Assembly: GCF_030658505.1 (NCBI RefSeq)
Contig: NZ_JAUTXR010000111.1
Location: 1-52,558, forward strand
Length of the DNA: 52,558 bases
Direction of reading: 5' to 3'
Origin: Stenotrophomonas raiganjensis (SeqCode)
GTDB lineage: Bacteria; Pseudomonadota; Gammaproteobacteria; Xanthomonadales; Xanthomonadaceae
Below, piece after piece: positions 27,145 to 35,992 of the stretch. Numbering within the stretch: the first letter of the stretch is position 1; each line of letters begins with the position of its first letter. The position numbers were made by a program, and so were the translations under genes. Below the pieces are notes generated by a model. It searched no databases, was not told the origin of the DNA, and saw nothing but the letters and a program-made list of their open reading frames with translations.

Positions 27145-27576
27145 ATGACGAAAGTCCCCATGAACTCTGTCACCACGTCGTTCATCGTCAACCTCGACGT
27201 CCCCCATCTTGCGGCCGCTGAAACGTTCTACATGCAGGCATTCGGGCTGCGCGTCGGCCGCCGTCTCGGACCAGAGGCCGTGGAACTGCTCGGCGGGCCA
27301 ACGCCGCTGTACCTGCTGCAGAACGAAGCTGGCAGCGTCGCAACTGAAGATGGCGACGTTCGCGACTACGAGCGCCACTGGACGCCACTGCACCTGGACT
27401 GGGTGGTGGATGACATCGAGGCCGCACTGACGCGTGCGGTTGCGGCCGGGGCGACACTTGAGCAGTCCGTGCGCGAGCGTCGCTGGGGGCGCATCGCCGT
27501 GCTGGCCGATCCATTCGGCCATGGCTTCTGCCTGATCCAGTTCAGTGGCGAAGGCTACGACGTGCTGGTCGAATGA
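27145..27576 (+). CDS. VOC-superfamily (glyoxalase/bleomycin resistance-like) protein
   Basis: A 143-residue vicinal-oxygen-chelate fold protein with the paired beta-alpha-beta-beta-beta layout: FIVNLDVPHLAAAETFYMQAFGL starts the first half and HLDWVVDDIEAALTRAVAAGA the second, ending RIAVLADPFGHGFCLIQF. Members include lyases, dioxygenases and antibiotic-binding proteins; the activity of this one cannot be told. Of two in-frame ATGs (27145 and 27160) neither has a good ribosome-binding site; the first is used. It converges on the DAPG-hydrolase-like gene with a 12-base gap. Confidence 0.85.
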   Translation: MTKVPMNSVTTSFIVNLDVPHLAAAETFYMQAFGLRVGRRLGPEAVELLGGPTPLYLLQNEAGSVATEDGDVRDYERHWTPLHLDWVVDDIEAALTRAVAAGATLEQSVRERRWGRIAVLADPFGHGFCLIQFSGEGYDVLVE

Positions 27577-27588
27577 CCGGCGCATCGT

Positions 27589-28284
27589 TCACCACGGCAA
27601 CGGCACCGCTTCGCCGTTGGCACGCTCGCCGTAATACAGCGACGGCAGCAGGCGCGAGAGGAAACTGAACTCCGTGTAGCAGTGCTTGAGCAGGCCCAGG
27701 CCGACCGCATCGCCGGCATCGCGGTGCGGATCGGTGCTGTCCAGGCCGAGCACGAAGCGGCTGCGCAGCACGCAGCCAAACGGCGTATCGCGCGCCACGT
27801 GCAGCATCTGCCCATCGCAGGGATCACCGTTTGCATCCAGGCGTACGTGGTCGCCGAAGCCGATGCGCGCGGCGATCACCGCCGATGCATCGCCTGCATC
27901 CTGTGCCGCCTGCAAGCGCTCAGGCACCAGCAGCGTGCGCGGGTCATGGAACTTCAGGCGCGCCGCCACTGGCGGAATGTCGGCCAGCGATTCCACGGCA
28001 TGGATGCTGGCACCGTGGTAGCTGCGTCCACGCTGCCAGGCCGCGTCCCAGCCGCGATGCTCGACATGGTCGACCGGATGCCACCAGCGGATGTGCTGGG
28101 TGGTCTCGAAGAAGGTGAACCACCAGTCCAGCATGCGGCCCTTGCAGCCATGCAGATCGGTACGCACCGCCACCAGCAGGGTGCCGTCTTCGCGGCGCTG
28201 GATGCCGGTTTCCAGATGCATCGGTGCCGGGTCCAGCAGATCGTGGTGGTCCAGCCAGGCGCGGGCGTTCACAGCGGTATCCAT
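27589..28284 (-). CDS. 2,4-diacetylphloroglucinol hydrolase (PhlG)-like protein
   Basis: A 231-residue protein recognised as the DAPG-hydrolase (PhlG) domain family. The blocks DLHGCKGRMLDWWF and IRWWHPVDHVEH carry the conserved residues, including the His and Glu side chains expected to bind zinc; a third cluster lies at HCYTEFSFLSRLLPSLYYGE. PhlG cleaves a C-C bond of 2,4-diacetylphloroglucinol, an antibiotic made by fluorescent pseudomonads. This gene may serve detoxification of such compounds, but related ketone-cleaving activity on another substrate is possible. AGGAG precedes the ATG. It is divergent from a TetR gene across 77 bases. Confidence 0.8.
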   Translation of the reverse strand: MDTAVNARAWLDHHDLLDPAPMHLETGIQRREDGTLLVAVRTDLHGCKGRMLDWWFTFFETTQHIRWWHPVDHVEHRGWDAAWQRGRSYHGASIHAVESLADIPPVAARLKFHDPRTLLVPERLQAAQDAGDASAVIAARIGFGDHVRLDANGDPCDGQMLHVARDTPFGCVLRSRFVLGLDSTDPHRDAGDAVGLGLLKHCYTEFSFLSRLLPSLYYGERANGEAVPLPW

Positions 28285-28322
28285 CGGGGGTCTCCTGCGG
28301 TGTTGGGAGATCCGACAATACG

Positions 28323-28339
28323 GAAACGCTCTTCGTTTC
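28323..28339. promoter_or_regulatory. TetR operator candidate
   Basis: GAAACG (28323-28328) and CGTTTC (28334-28339) form a six-base inverted repeat with a five-base spacer in the divergent region between the PhlG-like and TetR genes, 22 bases before the TetR start. The position suits control of both genes. Confidence 0.5.
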
Positions 28340-28361
28340 GCAATTAGCCGAATGCGGTAAG

Positions 28362-29024
28362 ATGGACGCAATGAACAGCACCACCCTGCCCGAGCCCACA
28401 ACGCCGACCCGCCGCCGCGGCCGCCCTGCGCGCCCGGAAGCCGAGGTGCGCCACGCGGTACTGCAGACCACCCTGGAACTGCTGCTGGCACAGGGTTACG
28501 AGGCCACCACCATCGAAGCGGTGGCAGCACATGCCGGGGTTGCGAAGAAGACCGTGTACCGCCACGCCAGCAACCGCGAGGAACTGGTCGGGTTGGCGGT
28601 GCGCGAATGGACCGATGGCTTCGCGCCGCAGCTGCAGCGCGATGCGCACGACGCCGACGAGGTGTTGCCGTTGCTGCGGGACATCCTGCAGGCGGTGTGC
28701 GCGCAGGCGCTGTCGGCGCAGGCGGTGCAGGTGTTCCGGCTGCTGGCCACCGACTTCCCGGGCAAGGACGCGCTGCTGCAGGCCTATCTGGACAACGGCA
28801 TCGAACGCGGCCGTACGCTGCTGGCCGACTGGCTGGCGCGGCAGCAGCAGCGCGGGCTGTTGCGCGAGGGAGATGCCGCGCGCATGGCGCGACTGATCCT
28901 GGCGATGGCCGTGGCCGAGCCGCTGCGCGAACGTGTGATCGGCGTGGTGGCCGCTGATGCCCCCGTAGAGGTGCATCTGCGCGATTGCCTGGAACTGTTG
29001 GCACCCGTACTGCAGGTATCGTAG
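28362..29024 (+). CDS. TetR-family transcriptional regulator
   Basis: A 220-residue TetR-type repressor. A basic tail (RRRGRPARPEAE) is followed by the TetR helix-turn-helix TTIEAVAAHAGVAKKTVYRHASNREEL at about residues 49-75, then a ligand-binding domain of the AcrR C-terminal kind (LLATDFPG, then DNGIERGRTLL). It is divergent from the PhlG-like hydrolase gene and probably represses it and itself. ATG at 28362 or 28371 are both possible; neither has a strong ribosome-binding site. The stop codon lies in a GTAG tetramer (29021-29024) just before a SMAG palindrome. Confidence 0.88.
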   Translation: MDAMNSTTLPEPTTPTRRRGRPARPEAEVRHAVLQTTLELLLAQGYEATTIEAVAAHAGVAKKTVYRHASNREELVGLAVREWTDGFAPQLQRDAHDADEVLPLLRDILQAVCAQALSAQAVQVFRLLATDFPGKDALLQAYLDNGIERGRTLLADWLARQQQRGLLREGDAARMARLILAMAVAEPLRERVIGVVAADAPVEVHLRDCLELLAPVLQVS

Positions 29025-29055
29025 CCGGCCGTATCCACGCATGGCGTGGATCTAC
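29021..29055. repeat. GTAG-type palindrome after the TetR gene
   Basis: GTAG at 29021-29024 (containing the TetR stop), then ATCCACGC (29033-29040), loop ATG and GCGTGGAT (29044-29051), then CTAC (29052-29055). A weaker related stem occurs at about 29788-29814. Confidence 0.8.
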
Positions 29056-29075
29056 CGGCAACGTTTCAGATCAGA

Positions 29076-29738
29076 TCACGACTGCACGTAGGGCATTTCG
29101 CTGTCGATGCCATCGAACGCGATCAGCTGCAGCAGCGGCTGCACGTCCTCGTCACTGATCTCACCCGCAGTGATGTCCTCCACGCGTGCATACAACGCCT
29201 GCAGTGCAGCTACCTGGTCCGCCCGCAGCCAGCCACGATGGGTACCCAGCCAGGCCTGTAGATTGGTTCCGATATCGCCCTCCGAAAGCAGCGAATCCTC
29301 TTCCTCCAGCTCCATCACCGCCTCGGCCATCTTGCGGAACAGGAAGTCCTGGAAGTTCGCGGCCAGCAGATCGGCGCGATCATCGTCATGCCAGACCAGC
29401 AGCACCGGCGACTCACTGGAACCCGGTGCATTGGTCCAGAAACAGTAGTGATCACCCGCGCCGGTGCGCGCGAACGGCAGCAGTTCCAGGTCATCGCGCA
29501 GCGGGTTGTAATGATCTTCGGCAGTCAGATCTTCCCAGGCTGCGCGCAGTTCGCTCGGCTCGATGGGTTCATAGTCGTTGGCATACAACAGTACCGGCGG
29601 CTGCGGCTGCACCTGCGGGAACACCGTGCGGTACCAGTTCGGGCCCTGCTCGCCCCAGCTGAAACGGTTGCCTTCCACCAGCTGGCGGAACAACGGCGGG
29701 AAGGTCTGGCCGGAAGCCTGTTCGAGATCGGCGAGCAT
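29076..29738 (-). CDS. SMI1/KNR4 family protein
   Basis: An acidic 220-residue protein that looks like an SMI1/KNR4 (SUKH) domain: EQASGQTFPPLFRQLVEGNRF at the start, DYEPIEPSELRAAWEDL and LLPFARTGAGDHYCFW in the core, and NFQDFLFRKM. In bacteria many SUKH proteins are immunity proteins for secreted toxins, while others are housekeeping. No toxin gene is adjacent, so this is either an orphan immunity protein or an unrelated use of the fold. The start is uncertain: the ATG at 29738 is used, but a TTG at 29744 is five bases after AGGA and may be the true start. Confidence 0.75.
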   Translation of the reverse strand: MLADLEQASGQTFPPLFRQLVEGNRFSWGEQGPNWYRTVFPQVQPQPPVLLYANDYEPIEPSELRAAWEDLTAEDHYNPLRDDLELLPFARTGAGDHYCFWTNAPGSSESPVLLVWHDDDRADLLAANFQDFLFRKMAEAVMELEEEDSLLSEGDIGTNLQAWLGTHRGWLRADQVAALQALYARVEDITAGEISDEDVQPLLQLIAFDGIDSEMPYVQS

Positions 29739-29867
29739 GCTCAATGACGTCCTTTTGTTGAGAAGACCCACTCTAGCGGGTGAACGCCATCCCCGCACGG
29801 CGCGGATCTACCCGGAAACCTCTCGTTGGAGCCTGTCATTGGACGGCTCTGCGCCATCCGCTGCGAT

Positions 29868-30752
29868 TCACTCGCGCAGCATATCCACGAACGCACGCAG
29901 CGCGGCAGGCATCTGCCGCTGTTTCGGGTAGTACAGCGCGAAGCCGGCGAACGGTTCGCTCCAGTCTTCCAGCACCGCCACCATCTGCCCCGAATCGATG
30001 TACGGCCGCGCGGTGTCTTCCAGCACGTAGGCCAGGCCGATGCCATCGAGCACCGCGCCGACCACGGTACCCTGCTCGCCCAGCGTCAGCCGTCCGGGCA
30101 CGTCGATTTCCAGCGCCTGCCCATCGCGCTCGAACTGCCACTTGTACAGATGCCCGCTGGCGAAGCGGAAGCGGATGCACTCGTGTGCCGCCAGGTCGCG
30201 CGGGTGCTGCGGGGCTGGGCGCCGCTGCAGATAATCCGGCGCGCCAACGATCAGCCCGCGCAGCGGTGGCCCCATCGGCACTGCCACCATGTCCTCGGGC
30301 ACGAACTCGTGCAGGCGCACGCCGGCGTCGTAGCCTTCGGCAACGATGTCAACCAGGCCATCGTTCTCGGTCAGTTCCACCCGCACGTCCGGATGGGCAT
30401 GCAGGAAGCGCGCCAGCCGTGGCCCCAGCTGGGTCGGCACCGCGGCGCGGGTGGCGTTGATGCGCAACAGCCCGGCCGGTGCGGCGCGGAACTGGTTCAT
30501 CTCCTCCAGCGCGTCATGCACCTGCCCCAGTGCCGGCTGCAGGCGTTCGAGCAGGCGCTGCCCGGCCTCGGTCAGGGCCACGCTGCGGGTGGTGCGATGG
30601 AACAGGCCTACGCCCAACCGTTCTTCCAGCGCGCGGATCGCATAGCTCACCGCCGAGGTCGACAGCGCCAGCTCGGCGCCGGCGCGGCGGAAGCTGCGGT
30701 GGCGGGCGACCGCCGCGAACGCGGCCAGGTGGGAGAGGTTGTCAGTGGCCAT
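29868..30752 (-). CDS. LysR-family transcriptional regulator
   Basis: A 294-residue LysR regulator with the helix-turn-helix SFRRAGAELALSTSAVSYAIRALEERLG at about residues 20-47, GLFHRTTRSVALTEAGQRL, and a PBP2-type effector domain of the group usually called LTTR CrgA-like. It is divergent from the zinc alcohol dehydrogenase gene with a 107-base gap and probably controls it. The effector is unknown. Confidence 0.9.
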   Translation of the reverse strand: MATDNLSHLAAFAAVARHRSFRRAGAELALSTSAVSYAIRALEERLGVGLFHRTTRSVALTEAGQRLLERLQPALGQVHDALEEMNQFRAAPAGLLRINATRAAVPTQLGPRLARFLHAHPDVRVELTENDGLVDIVAEGYDAGVRLHEFVPEDMVAVPMGPPLRGLIVGAPDYLQRRPAPQHPRDLAAHECIRFRFASGHLYKWQFERDGQALEIDVPGRLTLGEQGTVVGAVLDGIGLAYVLEDTARPYIDSGQMVAVLEDWSEPFAGFALYYPKQRQMPAALRAFVDMLRE

Positions 30753-30859
30753 GATTGTGCAGTTTCACTTGATGAATCATGCCGATATCCGGGCTTTTTG
30801 CCGCCAGGTACGGGGCGTATTGTAAAGCGCCTTTCGACAAACCCTGCCAAGGATTCCCC

Positions 30860-31918
30860 ATGTCCCTCGCCCGTGGTTACGCCGCCCATTCACATACCGA
30901 CCCGCTGATCCCGTACGAGTTCGAACGCCGCGCGGTCGGCCCGGACGATGTGCGCATCGAGATCCTCTACAGCGGCATCTGCCATTCCGACCTGCACCAG
31001 GCCCGCGACGACTGGGGTGGCTCGATCTACCCGATGGTGCCGGGCCACGAGATCATCGGCCGCGTGACCGAGGTCGGCAGCAACGTCACCCGCTTCAAGG
31101 TCGGCGACCACGCCGGCGTCGGCTGCATGGTCGACTCGTGCCGCCACTGCGATGCCTGCGAGCACGACCTGGAGCAGTACTGCGCCGAAGGCGCGACCTG
31201 GACCTACAACGGCCGTGAACGTGAAAGCGGCGCACCGACCTACGGCGGCTATTCCGACCACGTGGTGGTCGAGCAGCGCTTCGTGGTGAAGGTGTCCGAT
31301 ACCCTCGACCTGAAGGCCGCCGCGCCGCTGCTGTGCGCCGGCATCACCACCTGGTCGCCGCTGCGCCACTGGAAGGTCGGGCCGGGCCAGAAGGTCGGCG
31401 TGATCGGCCTGGGTGGCCTCGGCCACATGGGCGTGAAGTTCGCCAAGGCGCTCGGTGCGCACGTGGTGATGATCACCACCACGCCGGAAAAGGGTGCCGA
31501 CGCCAAGCGCCTGGGTGCCGATGAGGTGCTGGTCTCGCGCGATGCCGCGCAGATGAAGGCGCATGCCGGCAGCTTCGACTTCCTGCTCAACACCATCCCG
31601 GTCGGCCATGATACCAACCCCTACATGGGCCTGCTCAAGCGCGAGGCCACCATGTGCCTGGTCGGCGTGCTGACCGAGCTGGACCCGCCGCTGACCGGTG
31701 GCAGCGTGATCTTCGGCCGCAAGCACCTGACCGGCTCGGCGATCGGCGGCATGGCCGAAACCCAGGAAATGATGGACTTCTGTGCCGAGCACGGCATCGT
31801 CAGCGATGTGGAGATGATCGACATCAAGAACGTCAACGAAGCCTGGGAACGCATGGCGAAGAACGATGTGCGCTACCGCTTCGTGATCGACATGGCGACG
31901 ATGAAGAACGCAGCCTGA
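30860..31918 (+). CDS. Zinc-dependent, NADP-preferring alcohol dehydrogenase (YahK/CAD-like)
   Basis: A 352-residue medium-chain dehydrogenase of the cinnamyl-alcohol-dehydrogenase group, which includes the E. coli aldehyde reductase YahK. YSGICHSDLH and PGHEIIG hold catalytic zinc ligands. CMVDSCRHCDACEHDLEQYC is the structural zinc site. GLGGLGHMGVKFAKALG is the nucleotide motif, followed by TTTPEKG without the acidic residue used for NAD, which points to NADPH. It probably reduces aldehydes. AAGGA precedes the ATG at 30860. Divergent from a LysR gene and closed by a strong terminator. Confidence 0.92.
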   Translation: MSLARGYAAHSHTDPLIPYEFERRAVGPDDVRIEILYSGICHSDLHQARDDWGGSIYPMVPGHEIIGRVTEVGSNVTRFKVGDHAGVGCMVDSCRHCDACEHDLEQYCAEGATWTYNGRERESGAPTYGGYSDHVVVEQRFVVKVSDTLDLKAAAPLLCAGITTWSPLRHWKVGPGQKVGVIGLGGLGHMGVKFAKALGAHVVMITTTPEKGADAKRLGADEVLVSRDAAQMKAHAGSFDFLLNTIPVGHDTNPYMGLLKREATMCLVGVLTELDPPLTGGSVIFGRKHLTGSAIGGMAETQEMMDFCAEHGIVSDVEMIDIKNVNEAWERMAKNDVRYRFVIDMATMKNAA

Positions 31919-31943
31919 CCGATCAGCAGCATGGAAACGCAAG

Positions 31944-31968
31944 AACCCCGGCCTGGCCGGGGTTTTTC
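31944..31968 (+). terminator. Rho-independent terminator
   Basis: AACCCCGGCC (31944-31953) and GGCCGGGGTT (31955-31964) form a GC-rich stem followed by a T-run, 25 bases after the alcohol dehydrogenase stop. The short loop implies that the innermost pairs stay open. Confidence 0.9.
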
Positions 31969-32013
31969 GTTTGCGGCCTGCACCTCAAGGGCGCGCGATG
32001 GCACCATGTGGAT

Positions 32014-32610
32014 ATGTCCGACATCACGATTGATCCCGGCGCCATCACGACCTTCGCAGATGGCGACCCTGATGAGAATCCCTGGGTACTGGGTGCACCG
32101 CAGCCGGAAGTGCTGCAGGTAGTGGCCTGGTCCCCCCTGTGGTCCGATCAGTTCGAGAACGAACGCGCCCGGCTGCAGGCAGCGCTCAGCGGCCTCGTGC
32201 TGGGTATCGAACATGTCGGCTCTACGGCAGTGCCCGGCCTGCCAGCCAAACCCGTGCTGGACATCGACCTGTTGCTTGCCGCCCCGGCCGACGAAGCGGC
32301 CTATGTACCGCGGCTGCAGGCATTGGGCTACGTGCTTACCGTCCGCGAGCCGTCGTGGTACCAGCACCGCATGCTGCGGCTGGATGAGCCACGGGTGAAC
32401 CTGCACGTGTTCGCCCCCGATTGCGCCGAACACATCCGCCACCGGTTGTTCCGCGACTGGCTGCGCAGTCATGAAGATGACCGCCTGCGCTACGCGCAGG
32501 CCAAGCAGGCCGCCCTTCAGGGCAACGACAACGCGCAGGCCTACAACCGCAGCAAGCAGGATGTGGTGCGAAGCATCTACTCGCGCCTGTTCGCAGCGCG
32601 CGGCTGGTGA
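32014..32610 (+). CDS. GrpB family protein (UPF0157)
   Basis: A 198-residue protein of the GrpB/UPF0157 family, which has a nucleotidyltransferase-like fold. The signatures are HVGSTAVPGLPAKPVLDIDLL, with the GS and DxD features of that fold, and NLHVFAPDCAEHIRHRLFRDWLRSH. The enzymatic activity is not established. The N-terminal 35 residues are not part of the family core, so the true start could differ; ATG at 32014 is used. It lies between a terminator and the convergent gshA gene. Confidence 0.82.
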   Translation: MSDITIDPGAITTFADGDPDENPWVLGAPQPEVLQVVAWSPLWSDQFENERARLQAALSGLVLGIEHVGSTAVPGLPAKPVLDIDLLLAAPADEAAYVPRLQALGYVLTVREPSWYQHRMLRLDEPRVNLHVFAPDCAEHIRHRLFRDWLRSHEDDRLRYAQAKQAALQGNDNAQAYNRSKQDVVRSIYSRLFAARGW

Positions 32611-32655
32611 CGCAGCAGCAAGTGCCGATCCAGGTGGGCGCCTGCAGGAACAGGG

Positions 32656-34020
32656 TCAGTACGCGAACTCGCGGAACACCGGATCCACATCGCCGTGCCA
32701 GCGGCCATGGAACAGCGCCAGCTTGCGCTCGGCCGGGGTCAGCCCGGATTCAACGATCTCCTGCAGCACGTCCAGGAACTTGCTCTCGTCCTGGCCATCG
32801 GCGTTGCGCGCGGCACGGCGCTTGAGGCCTTCCACCGAAATCTTCACCGCCTCGCGGGCCAGGTCGCGCACCGTGCCGTTGCGGAACGGCAGGTTCATTG
32901 CATGCTTCGGTACCCCGTCGCGCAGCGCATGGCGCTCGGCCAGGGTGAAGTCACGCACCAGGTCCCAGGCCGCATCCAGCGCAGCGTCGTCGTACAGCAG
33001 GCCCACCCAGAACGCCGGCAGCGCACACAGGCGGCTCCACGGGCCACCGTCGGCGCCGCGCATTTCCAGGTACTTCTTCAGGCGCACTTCCGGGAACGCG
33101 GTGGTCATGTGGTCCGACCAGTCGCGCAGCGTCGGCAGCGCGCCCGGCAGCACCGGCAACCTGGCCTGCATGAAATCGCGGAAGCTCTGCCCGCTGGCGT
33201 CGTGGTAGATCCCATCGCGGTAGGAGAAATACATCGGCACGTCGAGCAGGTAATCGACATAGCGCTCGTAACCGAAGCCGTCCTCGAACACGAAGTCGAG
33301 CATGCCGGTGCGAGCGGCGTCGGTGTCGGTCCAGATGTGCGAGCGGTAGCTCAGGTAGCCGTTCGGCTTGCCTTCGGTGAACGGCGAATCGGCGAACAGC
33401 GCGGTGGCAATCGGCTGCAGTGCCAGCGACACGCGGAACTTCTTCACCATGTCCGCTTCGGTGGCATAGTCCAGGTTCACCTGCACCGTGCAGGTGCGGG
33501 TCATCATGTCCAGGCCGAGCGAACCGACCTTGGGCATGTACGCGCGCATGATCTTGTAGCGGCCCTTCGGCATCCACGGCATCTCATCGCGCTTCCATTT
33601 CGGCTGGAAACCCATGCCGAGGAAGCCCAGCTGCAGTTCACCGGCCACCTGCGCTACTTCATTGAGGTGGGTGCCGGTCTCCACGCAGGTCTGGTGGATG
33701 GTCTCCAGCGCCGCACCGGACAGTTCCAGCTGGCCGGCCGGTTCCAGCGTCACCGAAGCGCCGTCGCGCAGCAGGGCGATGGTGTTGCCATTCTCCTGTA
33801 CCGGCTCCCAGCCAAAGCGGACCAGACCGTTGAGCAGCGCTTCGATGCCACGGTCGCCCTCGAAGGTCGGCGGGCGCAGGTCGTCCAGGCGGAAACCGAA
33901 CTTCTCGTGCTCGGTACCAATGCGCCACTGTGCGCGGGGCTTCTCGCCGGAGGCGATCACCTCCACCAGCTGCGAGCGGTCGGTAATGGGGGTATCGGCG
34001 ACGTGGCTGGGGCTCGACAA
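32656..34020 (-). CDS. gshA: Glutamate-cysteine ligase (plant/alphaproteobacterial type)
   Basis: A 454-residue ligase catalysing the first step of glutathione synthesis, joining glutamate and cysteine with ATP. It is of the plant-like class: [11 protein letters not shown] near the N-terminus (metal and glutamate site), [10 protein letters not shown], and a C-terminal [20 protein letters not shown]. No ATG exists at the expected N-terminus. A TTG at 34020 (protein [10 protein letters not shown]...) gives the usual family length; another TTG at 34077 is possible. Glutathione made by this enzyme feeds FrmA, FghA and the glutaredoxin encoded elsewhere in the window. Confidence 0.93.
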   Translation of the reverse strand: MSSPSHVADTPITDRSQLVEVIASGEKPRAQWRIGTEHEKFGFRLDDLRPPTFEGDRGIEALLNGLVRFGWEPVQENGNTIALLRDGASVTLEPAGQLELSGAALETIHQTCVETGTHLNEVAQVAGELQLGFLGMGFQPKWKRDEMPWMPKGRYKIMRAYMPKVGSLGLDMMTRTCTVQVNLDYATEADMVKKFRVSLALQPIATALFADSPFTEGKPNGYLSYRSHIWTDTDAARTGMLDFVFEDGFGYERYVDYLLDVPMYFSYRDGIYHDASGQSFRDFMQARLPVLPGALPTLRDWSDHMTTAFPEVRLKKYLEMRGADGGPWSRLCALPAFWVGLLYDDAALDAAWDLVRDFTLAERHALRDGVPKHAMNLPFRNGTVRDLAREAVKISVEGLKRRAARNADGQDESKFLDVLQEIVESGLTPAERKLALFHGRWHGDVDPVFREFAY

Positions 34021-34172
34021 GGGGAAGGCTCGCTGGACAGTGGCAGGGGATGTGGGGCCCGGGGCCTTCCATCGCAAGGGCGCACTATAGCGTGGCCCCC
34101 CGTTGCGTCATGCGACGGTGGCGGGTTTCAGCATCCTACCGACGCCCTCTTGACCCTCGTACACTCACGGCC

Positions 34173-34877
34173 ATGAGCCGCCATTCACGACACCCCGAAC
34201 TGCACCGCTCCGAGCGCGTCGGCTGGCTGCGTGCCGCCGTGCTGGGCGCCAACGATGGCATCGTCTCGGTGGCCGGCCTGGTGGTCGGCGTGGCTGCCAG
34301 CGGCGCTTCGGCGAGCACGATCCTGGCCACCGGTGTGGCCGGCACCGTGGCTGGCGCGATGTCGATGGCCGCCGGCGAGTATGTCTCGGTGCAGACCCAG
34401 GCCGACACCGAAGATGCCGACCTGGCGATGGAAAAGCGCGAACTGCGCGAAGATCCGCACAGCGAACTGGAAGAGCTGGCCGCGATCTACCGCCACCGTG
34501 GGCTGGACCCGCTGCTGGCACGCCAGGTCGCCGAGCAGCTCACCGCGCACGATGCCTTGGGTGCCCACGCACGCGACGAACTCGGCATCACCGATACCCT
34601 GCGCGCGCGCCCGCTGCAGGCGGCGCTGGCCTCCGCCGGGGCGTTCACCTGCGGCGCCGCATTGCCGGTGCTGACATCGCTGCTCGCCCCGGTGGACAAG
34701 GTTGCGATGATCACCACCGGCAGCACCCTGCTGGGCCTGTGCCTGACCGGTGCAATGGCGGCCCGCGCCGGCGGCGCACCGCCTGTCCGCGGCGCGATCC
34801 GGGTGATGTTCTGGGGTGCACTGGCAATGGCCGCCGCTGCAGGCGTCGGACGTCTGTTCGGCGCCCACGTGGCATGA
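34173..34877 (+). CDS. VIT1/CCC1 family transporter
   Basis: A 234-residue inner-membrane protein of the vacuolar iron transporter family. The first helices contain LRAAVLGANDGIVSVAGLVVGV, then AGAMSMAAGEYVSVQTQ, both signatures of the family; a cytoplasmic acidic/helical loop (about residues 75-145) corresponds to the metal-binding domain; two or three more helices end the protein. Five membrane segments are expected. The family moves Fe2+ or Mn2+ by proton exchange; the metal here is not determined. The AraC gene overlaps its stop by four bases (ATGA). Confidence 0.88.
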   Translation: MSRHSRHPELHRSERVGWLRAAVLGANDGIVSVAGLVVGVAASGASASTILATGVAGTVAGAMSMAAGEYVSVQTQADTEDADLAMEKRELREDPHSELEELAAIYRHRGLDPLLARQVAEQLTAHDALGAHARDELGITDTLRARPLQAALASAGAFTCGAALPVLTSLLAPVDKVAMITTGSTLLGLCLTGAMAARAGGAPPVRGAIRVMFWGALAMAAAAGVGRLFGAHVA

Positions 34878-35698
34878 CCGCCATGCTGCCCCCGGCCACC
34901 GCACTGCTGGCCGAGATGGCCAGCCTGGCCGGCTGTGCACGCGCCGAAGGCTATGCCTGCATCACCGCTCGCCGGGAACATGGCGCCAGTTCGGTGGAGA
35001 TCCCACAACCGCAGTTCGCGATCCTGCTGGAAGGCCGCAAGCAGGTACGCACCGCGCACCAATCGATGGAATTCGTGCCCGGCGACATCCTGCTGCTGAC
35101 CCAACGCTGCCGCATCGATGTGGTCAACACCCCCGACCCGCGCAGCGGCCGCTACCTCAGCGCGATCGTGCCGCTGTGCGCTGAAGTACTGGCGGCGGCA
35201 CGCACGCTGTGGAGCGAGGAGCTTCCCGCCCCGGGCCAGGCGATGGCGCGACTGCCGTTGACCGAGCATGGCGCGATGCTGCGCCAGTGGCGGCAATCGC
35301 TGCAGGACGGCCGCTACAGCGAAGCGCGGCTGGCGCTGGCCTCGCTGGTACTGACCCTGTGCCGGCAGGGCCACGGCAACCTGCTGCTGCCGCAGGCGCC
35401 GAGCTTGGGCGAACAGATCCGCGATCGAATCGCCGCCGAACCAGCACGCGACTGGCAATCGCGTGATGTGGAAGAACAGTTCGCGCTGAGCGGTGCGACC
35501 TTGCGCCGTCGCCTGGCGGCCGAAGACACCAGCCTGCGCCAGCTGCTCACCGAGGCCAGGCTGGCGCATGGCATGCAGCTGCTCTACACCACCGACCTGC
35601 CGTTGAAGACCGTCGCCGCACGCGCGGGCTACCGGTCTACGGCGAGTTTCAGCAAGCGCTTCGCCGAGCAGTACGGGCTGGCTCCCACAGACATTTGA
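34874..35698 (+). CDS. AraC-family transcriptional regulator
   Basis: A 274-residue regulator. The N-terminal cupin-like sensor contains QFAILLEGRKQV and EFVPGDILLLTQRCRI; the C-terminal double helix-turn-helix spans about residues 170-274, with WQSRDVEEQFALSGATLRRRLAAE and LPLKTVAARAGYRSTASFSKRFAEQYG, the second being the conserved AraC signature. It overlaps the VIT1-like gene by ATGA, so the two are made together. A regulator coupled downstream of a metal transporter may respond to something other than metal, and its targets are not evident. Confidence 0.88.
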   Translation: MTAMLPPATALLAEMASLAGCARAEGYACITARREHGASSVEIPQPQFAILLEGRKQVRTAHQSMEFVPGDILLLTQRCRIDVVNTPDPRSGRYLSAIVPLCAEVLAAARTLWSEELPAPGQAMARLPLTEHGAMLRQWRQSLQDGRYSEARLALASLVLTLCRQGHGNLLLPQAPSLGEQIRDRIAAEPARDWQSRDVEEQFALSGATLRRRLAAEDTSLRQLLTEARLAHGMQLLYTTDLPLKTVAARAGYRSTASFSKRFAEQYGLAPTDI

Positions 35699-35901
35699 GG
35701 GGGTTCGGCAGGGCTGCGCCCGGCACCCGCAGAGGCCACCGCCGGAGCAACAGCAACAACGGCTATACGGGGGGTGGCGGGGCCCTGTGGGTTTGCGGGG
35801 ACGCCGTAAACCCGTCCATGGGGGCGTGGTCGCCGCATCCATGCGGCTCACACCCCGCAAACTCACAGTGCCCCGCCCTCGACAGATTCCGGTGGCGGTT
35901 G

Positions 35902-35925
35902 GTAGGTGTCGACCTTGGTCGACAC
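35902..35925. repeat. GTAG hairpin inside the composite repeat
   Basis: GTAG (35902-35905), then GTGTCGACC (35906-35914), loop TT, and GGTCGACAC (35917-35925). A relative with stem GTGCCAACC/GGTTGGCAT is at 41441-41464, and a degenerate half on the minus strand is at about 50352-50373. Confidence 0.85.
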
Positions 35926-35950
35926 ATCTGTCAGATATCGAATGAAACTC

Positions 35951-35992
35951 TGGGGTCAGATCCGTTTCCTGCGGAAAACGGATCTGACCCCA
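35951..35992. repeat. TGGGGTCAGATCCG palindrome
   Basis: Arms TGGGGTCAGATCCGTTTCC (35951-35969) and its complement (35973-35992, with one extra A) around TGC. It differs from the GTAG family and, like the perfect repeat at 7144-7211, looks like a member of a larger dispersed palindrome family. Confidence 0.8.
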
